Positions 1-6,964 are shown, counted from the first letter of the stretch. The stretch: 16,826 nt of DNA from Deltaproteobacteria bacterium (GCA_016203765.1 JACQMB010000124.1:1-16826), one strand, 5' to 3'. A program made the numbers and translations. The notes: generated from the sequence alone by a model not told the origin.

Positions 1-79
1 AGATGGCCAGCTTTTGGCCCTCCAGCTCTTTGAAAATATGCTTGGCCAAAGACTCCACTTGCGTTTGTTTGAGCCGCAT
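1..79 (-). CDS. DUF507-like protein, N-terminal part only (cut by window edge)
   Basis: An open frame runs leftward from an ATG at 77-79 off the window edge and gives 26 residues beginning MRLKQTQVESLAKHIFKELE. This amphipathic helical start resembles the N-terminus of DUF507 proteins, small proteins of unknown function in Deltaproteobacteria and relatives that often begin MRL...QVE.IA..I...L. The ATG lies 31 nt from the DAHP synthase ATG on the other strand, so the two genes are divergent with almost no room between them. A weak AGCAGG-like ribosome site lies about 8 nt upstream. The family call rests on 26 residues only. A chance open frame is the alternative, but a divergent gene would explain why the DAHP synthase frame has no homologous sequence upstream of its internal ATG. 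Confidence 0.45.
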   Translation of the reverse strand, partial: MRLKQTQVESLAKHIFKELEGQKLAI

Positions 80-110
80 AATAAAGCCTGCTAATCAAAC
101 CCTGCCGGTA

Positions 111-836
111 ATGCAACAGGTAACTTTTAAAATTCCGTTTGTTATCGCCGGGCCGTGCGCGGTGGAGTCCGAAGATCAACTGCTGACAACCGCCCGGGCC
201 GTGGCCAAGGCGGGGGCGCAGGCCCTAAGAGGCGGCGCCTATAAACCGCGAACCGACCCCCGCTCTTTTCAGGGGCTGGGCGAAAAAGGTCTAAAACTGC
301 TGGCGCTGGCGCGCAAGGAAACGGGGCTTCCGGTCGTCACCGAAGTCCTGGACACGCGCGACGTGCCTCTCATCGCCGAATACGCCGACATCATCCAGAT
401 CGGCTCGCGCAGTTCGCAAAATTATCCTTTGCTTAAAGAGGCGGCCCGAACGCAAAAGCCGATCCTGTTAAAAAGGGGGATGGCCATGACCGTGGAAGAG
501 TGGCTCTTGTCCGCCGAATATCTTTTGCAAGAGGGAAATGACCGGATTTTTTTGTGTGAAAGGGGCATCCGAACTTTTGAGTCGGCCACGCGCCACACGC
601 TGGACCTGGCCGTTGTTCCCCTTTTGAAAAGGAAAACCAATTTAAAAATTATCGTCGATCCCTCCCACGGAACCGGCGACGCGGCTCTGGTGCCCGCCAT
701 GGCCAAGGCCGCCCTGGCCGCGGGCGCCGACGGCCTGATGATCGAGGTCCACCCTCACCCCGCCAAGGCCCTCAGCGACGGCAAACAATCGCTGGACATT
801 CCCGCCTTTACAAAATTAATGGCGGATATTAGATAG
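111..836 (+). CDS. aroF: 3-deoxy-7-phosphoheptulonate (DAHP) synthase, core-only type I beta
   Basis: Condenses phosphoenolpyruvate with erythrose 4-phosphate to DAHP, the first step of the shikimate pathway, in the cytosol. The 241-residue protein is a single TIM-barrel of the DAHPS/KDO8PS family. Visible motifs are GPCAVES (14-20, metal-binding Cys16), RGGAYKPRTDP (40-50), KRG (121-123), CERGIRT (149-155), DPSHGTG (183-189) and EVHPHP (212-217). The CERGIRT and EVHPHP motifs favour DAHPS over KDO8PS. There is no N-terminal ferredoxin-like domain, ACT domain or chorismate mutase domain, so feedback inhibition through those modules is not expected. The usual QIGARNMQNF stretch reads QIGSRSSQNY (96-105), a mild deviation. 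The frame is open back to position 3, but residues before Met 111 do not look like the family and overlap the divergent gene, so 111 is chosen. No clear Shine-Dalgarno is seen. It ends 9 nt before gap and is probably cotranscribed with it. Confidence 0.93.
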   Translation: MQQVTFKIPFVIAGPCAVESEDQLLTTARAVAKAGAQALRGGAYKPRTDPRSFQGLGEKGLKLLALARKETGLPVVTEVLDTRDVPLIAEYADIIQIGSRSSQNYPLLKEAARTQKPILLKRGMAMTVEEWLLSAEYLLQEGNDRIFLCERGIRTFESATRHTLDLAVVPLLKRKTNLKIIVDPSHGTGDAALVPAMAKAALAAGADGLMIEVHPHPAKALSDGKQSLDIPAFTKLMADIR

Positions 837-845
837 AGCCCTCCT

Positions 846-1850
846 ATGGCCATACGAATCGGCATCAACGGCTTCGGGCGGATCGGGCGGATTGTCCTGC
901 GCCTGGCCCGCGGCCATAAAAATATCGAATGTGTCGGCCTCAACGACATCGCCCCGATCGGCACCCTCGCCCACCTGTTTGAATTCGACTCCACCCACGG
1001 GCGCTATCCGGGCCGCATCGCAACCGGTGCAAAGGCCCTGACCATTGACGGCCGGGAAATCCCGGTCTTTTCCAGCAAAGAGCCGGCCAAAATTCCGTGG
1101 AAAGACGCGGGGGCCGACATTGTTTTGGAGTGCAGCGGTTTTTTTACCGACCGGGCGGGGGCCGGCGGGCACCTCAAGGGGGGAGCCAAAAAGGTCATCG
1201 TCTCGGCGCCGGCCAAAGACCCGGACGCCACTTTTGTTTTTGGGGTCAATCACCAAACGTTCGATCCGGAAAAACATGTGATTGTTTCGAACGCCAGTTG
1301 CACCACCAACTGTCTGGCCCCCATGGTTTATGTTTTGCACAAAACATTCGGTGTGGAACAGGGTTTCATGACCACGATTCATTCCTATACCAATGACCAG
1401 CGCATCCTCGATGCCCCGCACCAGGATTTACGGCGGGCCCGTTCGGGGGCGGCCAATCAGATCCCGACCACCACCGGGGCGGCCAAGGCGGTGGGCCTCG
1501 TTCTTCCCGATTTAAAAGGAAAGCTGGACGGCTTTGCCATCCGGGTTCCCACCGTCAACGTCTCCTGCACCGATTTTGTCGGCTGGCTTAAAAAAGAGAC
1601 AACGGCGGAGGAGGTCAACAAGGCCTTCCAGGAAGCCGCCCATGGCGCCCTAAAAAACATTTTGGGTTTTGAAACGCGCCCCCTGGTCTCTTCCGATTAT
1701 CTGGGTGATTTGCGATCTTCCATCGTCGATGCCGCCTGCACCAAGGCCGCCGGCCGCATGGTCAAGACCCTGGCTTGGTACGACAACGAAACCGGTTTCA
1801 GCCAACGGATGCTGGACCTTGCAACATATATCGGCGGCCGGCTTGCATGA
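846..1850 (+). CDS. gap: Type I glyceraldehyde-3-phosphate dehydrogenase
   Basis: Oxidises and phosphorylates glyceraldehyde 3-phosphate to 1,3-bisphosphoglycerate with NAD, as a homotetramer in glycolysis. The 334 residues match the family length. The Rossmann start is INGFGRIGR (7-15). The catalytic motif SNASCTTNCLAP carries nucleophile Cys152, and His179 (IHSYTNDQ) is the base. The C-terminal WYDNETGFSQRM is complete. The acidic residue in LND (33-34), where the adenosine ribose binds, fits an NAD-dependent catabolic enzyme better than an NADP-using one. The stop codon (1848-1850) lies inside the left arm of a 60-nt palindrome whose right arm holds the start of pgk. Order aroF-gap-pgk-tpiA on one strand indicates an operon. 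Confidence 0.98.
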   Translation: MAIRIGINGFGRIGRIVLRLARGHKNIECVGLNDIAPIGTLAHLFEFDSTHGRYPGRIATGAKALTIDGREIPVFSSKEPAKIPWKDAGADIVLECSGFFTDRAGAGGHLKGGAKKVIVSAPAKDPDATFVFGVNHQTFDPEKHVIVSNASCTTNCLAPMVYVLHKTFGVEQGFMTTIHSYTNDQRILDAPHQDLRRARSGAANQIPTTTGAAKAVGLVLPDLKGKLDGFAIRVPTVNVSCTDFVGWLKKETTAEEVNKAFQEAAHGALKNILGFETRPLVSSDYLGDLRSSIVDAACTKAAGRMVKTLAWYDNETGFSQRMLDLATYIGGRLA

Positions 1851-1902
1851 GGAAGCGGATACCTCGTGCTTGCCTTCACGAGGTATCCGCTTCCTCATGC
1901 AA
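1843..1902. repeat. Perfect palindrome, 26-bp arms with 8-nt loop, bridging gap stop and pgk start
   Basis: Positions 1843-1868 are the exact reverse complement of 1877-1902, with loop CTTGCCTT at 1869-1876. The match stops at both ends (C1842 does not pair with T1903). The left arm contains the gap stop TGA (1848-1850). The right arm contains the pgk ATG (1897-1899) and its only candidate Shine-Dalgarno, GAGG at 1880-1883, 13 nt from the ATG. In RNA this would be a very stable hairpin that hides pgk initiation. No U-run follows, so it is not a classical terminator. Plausible roles, by inference: translational coupling of pgk to gap, an mRNA stability or processing site setting the gap:pgk ratio, or a REP/MITE-like mobile palindrome. 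I found no second copy in the window. Confidence 0.95.
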
Positions 1903-3075
1903 TACATCAACGAACTCTCGCTGGCCAACAAACGGGTTTTTATCCGGGTTGATTTTAACGTGCCGCTGACTCAGGATGGAAAAGTGGCCGACGACACCCG
2001 CATCCGGGCCTGCCTCCCCACCATTGAATACGCCCTCAAACAAAAGGCCAAAGTCATTTTGGCCTCCCATCTGGGCAGGCCCAAAGGGGAAAGGGTTGAA
2101 AAATATTCGCTGGCCCCCGTGGCGGAGCGCCTGATGGAGCTGTTGCGGCTGGGGGAGGTTTTGTTTCCGGAAGATTGCGTGGGGACGGGGGTGACCAAGC
2201 TCTCCAAAGATTTGAAACCGGGGCAGGCGATGCTTTTGGAAAATCTTCGCTTTCACCAAGAGGAAGAAAACAATGACGAGCGCTTTGCCAAAAAACTTTC
2301 GGCCCTGGGTGATGTCTATATCAATGACGCCTTTGGGGCCAGCCACCGGGCCCACGCCTCGGTGGTGGGGATGGTCCCTTTCGTTGCCGAAAAAGGGGCC
2401 GGCCTTTTGATGAAAAAAGAGATCGAGTTTTTGGCCTCTATTTTAAAAGCCCCCAAACGCCCGTTTGTGGCCCTCTTGGGCGGAGCCAAGGTCTCCGACA
2501 AGATCGGCGTGATCGAACGGCTTTTGAATACCGTGGATTGTCTTTGCATCGGGGGGGCAATGGCCTATACCTTTCTGAAAGCCTTGGGCAAAAAAACGGG
2601 GGCCTCCAGGGTGGAGAATGAAAAAATCCACGTGGCCCGAAAAATCCTGAGCCGGGCGGAAGCCAAGGGGATTCCGCTCTGCCTTCCCGTGGATCACGAC
2701 GTCGTCAAGGCATTGGAGGATGGGGTTGAGCCGGAGCCGGCCGCCGATATCCCGGAAGGATGGATGGGGGTCGATATCGGCCCCAAAACCCGAAAACTCT
2801 TTGCCGAACGGATGGCCGGGGCCAAAACGATTTTTTGGAACGGCCCGATGGGCGTTTATGAATTTGAAAAATTTTCCCAGGGGACTTATAGTGTGGCCCG
2901 GGCGATGGCCGAAACAAAAGCCGTCACCATCGTGGGGGGCGGCGACTCGGCCTCCGCGGTGGTCAAGGCGGGCCTGGCCGATAAAATGACGCACCTTTCA
3001 ACCGGCGGCGGGGCCAGCCTGGAGTTTATTGAAAAGGGGACGCTCCCCGGCCTGCGGGTGTTGGGATACCGATGA
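1897..3075 (+). CDS. pgk: Phosphoglycerate kinase
   Basis: Transfers phosphate from 1,3-bisphosphoglycerate to ADP, making ATP and 3-phosphoglycerate; cytosolic glycolysis. The 392 residues are the usual length. The N-terminal domain has RVDFNVP (17-23) and SHLGRPKG (57-64), which bind the phosphoglycerate. The C-terminal nucleotide domain has GGAKVSDK (195-202), FWNGPMGVYEF (313-323), IVGGGDSASAV (345-355) and HLSTGGGASLEF (366-377). The frame is open upstream to 1669 but that part runs through gap in another frame. Met 1897 gives the normal short lead before KRVFIRVDFN. That start codon and its weak GAGG lie inside the palindrome, so free initiation should be poor and coupling to gap translation is likely. 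The stop overlaps the tpiA start as ATGA. Confidence 0.98.
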   Translation: MQYINELSLANKRVFIRVDFNVPLTQDGKVADDTRIRACLPTIEYALKQKAKVILASHLGRPKGERVEKYSLAPVAERLMELLRLGEVLFPEDCVGTGVTKLSKDLKPGQAMLLENLRFHQEEENNDERFAKKLSALGDVYINDAFGASHRAHASVVGMVPFVAEKGAGLLMKKEIEFLASILKAPKRPFVALLGGAKVSDKIGVIERLLNTVDCLCIGGAMAYTFLKALGKKTGASRVENEKIHVARKILSRAEAKGIPLCLPVDHDVVKALEDGVEPEPAADIPEGWMGVDIGPKTRKLFAERMAGAKTIFWNGPMGVYEFEKFSQGTYSVARAMAETKAVTIVGGGDSASAVVKAGLADKMTHLSTGGGASLEFIEKGTLPGLRVLGYR

Positions 3076-3836
3076 GAACAAAATTAATTGTCGCCAACTG
3101 GAAGATGAACGCCACGATCGCGGAGGCTCTCAAATTCGTGGCCGCCCTGAGGCGCCATATGCAGGGGAGTCCAGACTGCGAGGTCGTCATTTGTCCCCCC
3201 TTTACCTCGCTCTACGCCCTGGATGAGGCCCTCTCCGGCACCCCTTATCAACTGGGGGCGCAAAACATGTATTGGGAGGATGCCGGGGCTTATACCGGCG
3301 AGATCTCTCCGCGTTTTTTGAGTGAACTGAATGTCCGTTTCGTAATTTTGGGCCACTCGGAGCGGCGGAAATCTTTCGGAGAGACCGATGTCGCTATCAA
3401 CAAAAAAGTGGCGGCCGCCCTCGCCTACGAGTTCATTCCCATCATTTGCGTGGGGGAGACCGAGGAGGAACACAACGAAGGAAAAACATTGGATGTGGTG
3501 GAATCGCAGGTAAGCAAAATTTTGGACGGGCAGATGAAATCGGGGCTGGAGACGCTGGTGTGGGCTTATGAGCCGGTCTGGGCGATCGGGACGGGCAAAA
3601 ACGCCACACCCCAGCAGGCGCAGGAGGTGATGGGAACGATCCGGAAGGTTTTGGCGCAGGCCCTGGATGCCCCGACGGCCGACAAGATGCGCCTGTTGTA
3701 CGGCGGGAGTGTTTCGGATAAAAACGCCGGCGCGTTTTTGAAACAAAAAGACGTGGACGGCCTGCTGGTGGGCGGGGCCAGCCTCGATGCGGAAAAATTC
3801 GCCAAGATCATTAAGTCCTTCAGCTCGCCCCAATAA
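3072..3836 (+). CDS. tpiA: Triosephosphate isomerase
   Basis: Interconverts dihydroxyacetone phosphate and glyceraldehyde 3-phosphate. The 254 residues form one TIM barrel of normal length. Catalytic residues are visible: Asn9 and Lys11 in VANWKMN, His95 in LGHSERR (94-99) and Glu167 in YEPVWAIGTG (166-175). The phosphate-binding YGGSVS and GLLVGGASL motifs follow. The start overlaps the pgk stop by four bases (ATGA at 3072-3075), the usual mark of translational coupling. It ends 34 nt before secG. Nothing looks damaged or unusual. Confidence 0.98.
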   Translation: MRTKLIVANWKMNATIAEALKFVAALRRHMQGSPDCEVVICPPFTSLYALDEALSGTPYQLGAQNMYWEDAGAYTGEISPRFLSELNVRFVILGHSERRKSFGETDVAINKKVAAALAYEFIPIICVGETEEEHNEGKTLDVVESQVSKILDGQMKSGLETLVWAYEPVWAIGTGKNATPQQAQEVMGTIRKVLAQALDAPTADKMRLLYGGSVSDKNAGAFLKQKDVDGLLVGGASLDAEKFAKIIKSFSSPQ

Positions 3837-3860
3837 GAATCGGGGCCGGCTCAGGACACG

Positions 3861-3865
3861 GGAGG
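3861..3865 (+). promoter_or_regulatory. Strong Shine-Dalgarno of secG
   Basis: GGAGG lies 5 nt before the secG ATG. It is the clearest ribosome binding site in the glycolytic run, where gap and pgk have little or none. This suggests that secG is translated independently rather than by coupling to tpiA. Confidence 0.75.
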
Positions 3866-3870
3866 TTTAA

Positions 3871-4158
3871 ATGGAAACTGTCGCGGTCGGATTGCACATA
3901 TTTATTTGTCTGTTTCTGATCGGGGTCATCTTGCTGCAGGCCGGCAAGGGGGCCGACATCGGCGCCGTCTTTGGCGGGGCTTCGCAGACCTTATTCGGCG
4001 GCCGGGGGCCGGCCACTTTCTTAAACAAGCTGACCATCGTTGTTTCGGTCATTTTTTTGCTCACCTCCGTCTGGCTGGCCAAAATCGGCCACCATAAGGG
4101 AAGCGAATCGGTGGTGGGCAAAGTGCCGGTGGAGGAAGCGGTGCCGGTGAAAGAATAA
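3871..4158 (+). CDS. secG: Preprotein translocase subunit SecG
   Basis: Small inner-membrane subunit that binds SecYE and assists SecA-driven protein export. The 95 residues contain two hydrophobic segments (about 5-23 and 53-70) joined by the conserved glycine-rich loop: LLQAGKGADIGAVFGG (21-36) and LFGGRGPATFLNKLT (41-55). This loop with Q..KG...G..FGG and the following FLNK/T is diagnostic of SecG. A short acidic/valine tail follows. The start is fixed by GGAGG 5 nt upstream. secG directly after tpiA and directly before a tRNA-Leu gene is a common bacterial order; E. coli also has secG next to leuU. Only 18 nt separate it from the tRNA, so cotranscription and processing are likely. Confidence 0.95.
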   Translation: METVAVGLHIFICLFLIGVILLQAGKGADIGAVFGGASQTLFGGRGPATFLNKLTIVVSVIFLLTSVWLAKIGHHKGSESVVGKVPVEEAVPVKE

Positions 4159-4176
4159 CAAAAGGCACCGGAATTG

Positions 4177-4258
4177 GCCCAGGTGGCGGAATTGGTATAC
4201 GCGCAGGATTAAGGATCCTGTGGGGAAACCCTTGCGGGTTCGAGTCCCGCCCTGGGCA
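4177..4258 (+). tRNA. tRNA-Leu, anticodon AAG
   Basis: The acceptor stem GCCCAGG (4177-4183) pairs with CCTGGGC (4251-4257), with discriminator A4258. The D-arm region GGCGGAATTGGTATAC is typical of tRNA-Leu. The anticodon stem CAGGA/TCCTG (4204-4208 with 4216-4220) closes a 7-nt loop TTAAGGA, so the anticodon is AAG at 4211-4213 with U33 before it. A long variable arm (GGG AAA CCC) marks a class II tRNA, and the T-arm is GCGGG TTCGAGT CCCGC. CCA is not encoded (CAA follows A4258) and must be added enzymatically. Elsewhere this position normally holds tRNA-Leu(GAG); here base 34 is A. If deaminated to inosine it would read CUU, CUC and CUA. Identity as Leu is very secure; the A34 reading depends on base-perfect sequence. 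Confidence 0.95.
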
Positions 4259-4357
4259 CAAGTAAGGAATTTGCAAGCGGTTTCGGTTCGCCTCGCCTCG
4301 CTCGGCGGCCAGTTGGCATTGAATTTTCAGGGCAAAAACGAATTGGCGATTTTGAAA

Positions 4358-4738
4358 ATGGAACAACAAAATAACACCTTGTCACAACTTGTTATCTCAG
4401 TAGCAAAACGCCCAACGATAATCACAGTATTCTGTATTATCGGTTTTATTGGTACCCCCTTTGTTTTTGGCGGACTTTTGATACCAAGTGCGCGCACATT
4501 TCTAATCCAACAATATGGGCTTTTATTTGTCCCAATTACTATTTTGTCATCTCTTCTCGGTCTCATAGGATTAATTGGTTGCTGGAAAATGCGCAAGTGG
4601 GGAGTCTATTTTTACACAGCAATGGCGGTTATTAGTATCGGGTATGGACTTGTTGTTGGAATTCCTGGCATTCTCGGTTATATTCTTCCTCTCGTAATTC
4701 TTGGCGTGGGGTTTGCGAATCTCAAAAAGATGGGTTAA
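4358..4738 (+). CDS. Small multi-pass membrane protein of unknown function
   Basis: Encodes 126 residues with about four hydrophobic segments (roughly 20-40, 47-72, 80-101 and 103-118), a basic patch after the second (CWKMRKWG) and a short basic end (NLKKMG). It resembles the many small predicted membrane proteins of environmental bacteria that carry a GLIGCWKMRKWG-like motif; no function is known to me. The frame is open back to 4220, but that part overlaps the tRNA, so Met 4358 (MEQQNNTLSQ) is chosen; no Shine-Dalgarno is seen. Base use differs from the neighbours: positions 4381-4560 have 71 G+C in 180 (39%), against 44 in 60 (73%) for the secG segment 3961-4020. Position behind a tRNA plus low GC suggests acquisition by transfer, although no integrase or repeated tRNA end is visible. 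Confidence 0.65.
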   Translation: MEQQNNTLSQLVISVAKRPTIITVFCIIGFIGTPFVFGGLLIPSARTFLIQQYGLLFVPITILSSLLGLIGLIGCWKMRKWGVYFYTAMAVISIGYGLVVGIPGILGYILPLVILGVGFANLKKMG

Positions 4739-4760
4739 CAATAATTGTTTTGTTGTTTTC
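4737..4760 (+). terminator. Possible weak Rho-independent terminator
   Basis: AACAA (4737-4741) and TTGTT (4745-4749) can form a short AT-rich stem with loop TAA, followed by TTGTTGTTTTC. The stem is weak and the U-run is broken by G, so this is a tentative end for the forward transcript before the reverse VanZ gene. Confidence 0.25.
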
Positions 4761-4806
4761 CATCTCGTTTCAACCATATTTTTCAAATTACAGCACCAAA
4801 ATATCA

Positions 4807-5367
4807 CTACCTCCGGTCACGCCGATACCGCATCAAAATCCAGACGCTGGCCAGGCCGAGCAGGGAGCCGAAGACGTTTAGATAGATGTCGTCCCAATCA
4901 AAATGGCGATTCGGCAAAATTTTCTGGATCCCCTCATCTAAAAGACCGATCAAGCAGACCCACCAGAGGGCGGCTCCGTAAAGCCCTATTCCCTTAAAAA
5001 AATGGCGAAGCACACGAAACCAGACGGCAAAAAGGAGGGCATACTCGATGAAGTGAAGCCGCTCGACCGGCATGGGGGTGATTTGGAGCTCCAGCAGAAA
5101 CAAAACAAACACGACCAGAAATCCCAAGTAGGCCTTGGGGTTCCTAATTTGATATTTATGTAAAAACAAAAGGATTAGCCCCAGGCCGAACAAAACATAA
5201 AATCCGGATACAAATTTTCCCAACAGCAGGTGCCGGGACAAAAAATCCCTCAAAAACGGGGTGAAATACAAACTGAAAAAAATCAGCGCGGTAAAACCGG
5301 CGGCCAACCGGAAGTCCGCCCCCCGTTTGGAGGAGTTAAATCTTGGGATAGAAGGTAAAGCCGGCAT
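4807..5367 (-). CDS. VanZ-family membrane protein
   Basis: A 186-residue predicted inner-membrane protein with about five hydrophobic segments (roughly 22-36, 50-69, 79-93, 107-119 and 128-143) plus a last one near 162-179. The VanZ-like signature is present: an ERLHFIEYALL stretch (102-112), then DEGIQKILPNR (144-154), DWDD (157-160) and N164...G167. VanZ gives low-level teicoplanin resistance in enterococci, but most family members in diderms have no known role and lie near polysaccharide or envelope genes. Here it follows the Wzi-like gene, overlapping its end by 32 nt, so the two are probably cotranscribed. The start at 5367 lacks a Shine-Dalgarno; a later start (for example a TTG before LAAGFTAL) is possible and would remove the overlap. 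Confidence 0.85.
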   Translation of the reverse strand: MPALPSIPRFNSSKRGADFRLAAGFTALIFFSLYFTPFLRDFLSRHLLLGKFVSGFYVLFGLGLILLFLHKYQIRNPKAYLGFLVVFVLFLLELQITPMPVERLHFIEYALLFAVWFRVLRHFFKGIGLYGAALWWVCLIGLLDEGIQKILPNRHFDWDDIYLNVFGSLLGLASVWILMRYRRDRR

Positions 5368-6964
5368 GGATTAAAAAATTGTTGATGTCCTGGCCCGCGA
5401 CAAAATTAAACTGCTGGACCCGCTCGTAGCCTGCCTGCAAAAACCAGCGCTGGCCGGCCTTACTATACCACTCCAGGGTATGAAGCAGGCGATAACGCCG
5501 CTCGGCCGGGTTGTCCTCCGTTTTTCTGAGGACCGTCGCCTGATTGCCGTAAAAATAGACGTCGCTGTCCCTCGACTCAAAATGAAACGAATGCCGCTGG
5601 TGAAAGTAGGGGGTCGGTTCATGACCGAATTCCAGCATAAAACCGTAGGCATCCGGCCCCAACTCGCTTCCCATCAGGCGGCCGTTCTGCGTCCATCCCG
5701 AGGTATATTGATGATGCCGGTAGGGGCGAAACCCGGCCCGCTGAAATTCAAAACGGAGGGTTTGGGTTCCATCAGCGCTCAACTGCGGCAAAAACAATCC
5801 CACCTGGTTAATCGCCTCATGCCAAAACATCAAATCCCAATGGGCCGGCTCCTTGGTGTCCTCCATCAATATTTCATAGTAAAGATTCAGCCCCCTCAAG
5901 CCTGGAAAGCGCCAGGTGAAATCAAAACCCCCGACGCGGTTGGAAATATTGGGATCCCTGGCCCCGAGCGAGGCAAACACGCCGAAAACATCGGTCACCC
6001 GGTTGCCAAAAGAGGCGTCGGCGCTCCCCTCGCCCCCCGCCATCACGGCATGGGTAAATCCGAACTCAAAATTTTTGTGGGGGAGAAAAGACAATTTCCA
6101 GCCGGCCACATACGGATGGGGAATGTCGCGGTTCGATCCCAGAACGGCCAAATGAAAAGAGGCCTGGGCGGGTCCCAGGTATTTAAAAATCCAGGGATAA
6201 TAAAAAGGGGAGGCATTGGAGATCTTAAACATGTCGAGCGGCGTGGCGTTGCTTGAGTAAAAAACCCCGCCCTCCGGGGCCGGGCCCCAGGCCAGCATAT
6301 CGCGCCCGATCTGGAGGCCGATATTTTTGAATTCCCCCCGGAGATAGAGCTCGTCAAAACCCCACCGCATGGCATCGGGGCCGGAGGATTGTTTCTGAAG
6401 CAAAAAATGGGAGCGGCCGGCCAGGGAGAGATGCTGGGTTAACTCGGCAATATGTCTCGTTAGTAAGCCGAAATTGTGGTTGTCTTGATAGCTCCGCCCC
6501 CGTTGGTAGGCGGTCAGCGGATTAACGAAGGCGGCGATCTGGTCTCCCGATCCGTTGTGGATCGGTATCTCGCGCGAGGGCGAATCCATTAAAAGATATT
6601 CCAGAGAAAATTCCTTGAAGGGGTGCGCGGCAACGGTGGATTCTCCTTCGAGTTCCGGCGCGTAGGCCTCTTTTAGATATTTCAGCGTCATCTTGGCGCG
6701 GATTTCCTGTTCCACGTCCCGCAGGCGGTCCAAATGACTTTCGGCCTCCCGGATGATCCGCGCCATTTCCCGGCGGGGCCAGGGCTTGTTGCCGACGATC
6801 ACCTTGTCGACCAAACCGAAGCTGATCAGCTGTTGAATTTTCCGATAAGCCCGCGCCTCCTCTTCCAACGCGGCATTGCGGTAACTCCATAACGGGAAGG
6901 AAAAATGACAACTAACCAAGACAACCCAAAAAACAAAAAGCAACTTGCGCGGCCGCCGATTCAT
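5336..6964 (-). CDS. Wzi-family outer-membrane beta-barrel (capsule assembly)
   Basis: A 542-residue exported protein. The start at 6964 gives a signal peptide, MNRRPRKLLFVFWVVLVSC; a start 39 nt earlier is also open. A helical N-terminal part follows with an SLH-like pattern, IQQLISFGLVDKVIVGNKPW and then R..MARIIREAE. The remainder alternates aromatic and polar residues as in an outer-membrane barrel. It includes the Wzi-like stretch IGRDMLAWGPAPEGGVFYSS and then LDMF, and ends with an amphipathic strand HAGFTFYPKI. E. coli Wzi is an outer-membrane lectin that anchors group 1 capsule; relatives here probably attach or organise a surface polysaccharide. No capsule polymerase or exporter is in the window. 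It heads a reverse pair with the VanZ-like gene, and its start lies only 19 nt from the divergent glutaryl-CoA dehydrogenase start. Confidence 0.8.
   Translation of the reverse strand: MNRRPRKLLFVFWVVLVSCHFSFPLWSYRNAALEEEARAYRKIQQLISFGLVDKVIVGNKPWPRREMARIIREAESHLDRLRDVEQEIRAKMTLKYLKEAYAPELEGESTVAAHPFKEFSLEYLLMDSPSREIPIHNGSGDQIAAFVNPLTAYQRGRSYQDNHNFGLLTRHIAELTQHLSLAGRSHFLLQKQSSGPDAMRWGFDELYLRGEFKNIGLQIGRDMLAWGPAPEGGVFYSSNATPLDMFKISNASPFYYPWIFKYLGPAQASFHLAVLGSNRDIPHPYVAGWKLSFLPHKNFEFGFTHAVMAGGEGSADASFGNRVTDVFGVFASLGARDPNISNRVGGFDFTWRFPGLRGLNLYYEILMEDTKEPAHWDLMFWHEAINQVGLFLPQLSADGTQTLRFEFQRAGFRPYRHHQYTSGWTQNGRLMGSELGPDAYGFMLEFGHEPTPYFHQRHSFHFESRDSDVYFYGNQATVLRKTEDNPAERRYRLLHTLEWYSKAGQRWFLQAGYERVQQFNFVAGQDINNFLIHAGFTFYPKI

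Noticed and set aside
1669..1896. Longer pgk start at 1669
   Set aside because: That stretch reads through gap in another frame, shows no resemblance to the N-terminus of phosphoglycerate kinase, and Met 1897 gives the usual length.
1843..1902. Palindrome as a Rho-independent terminator after gap
   Set aside because: No U-run follows the right arm, and pgk begins inside it with tpiA and secG following in operon spacing.
2443..2994. Long antisense open frame across pgk
   Set aside because: It is composed of low-complexity Gly/Pro/His-rich residues, as expected from the complement of GC-rich coding DNA; the pgk frame is fully conserved. The same applies to antisense frames over gap, tpiA and the Wzi-like gene (5480-6256).
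4206..4216. Anticodon read as TAA (tRNA-Leu(UAA))
   Set aside because: TAA would need a shifted stem. The 5-bp stem CAGGA/TCCTG and U33 fix the loop, giving AAG.
4220..4357. Start of the small membrane protein at 4220, inside the tRNA
   Set aside because: It overlaps the 3' half of the tRNA, and the added residues are not membrane-like or family-like.
4177..4806. Integrated element with att sites at the tRNA
   Set aside because: No integrase, and no repeat of the tRNA 3' end was found downstream in the window; only base composition hints at transfer.
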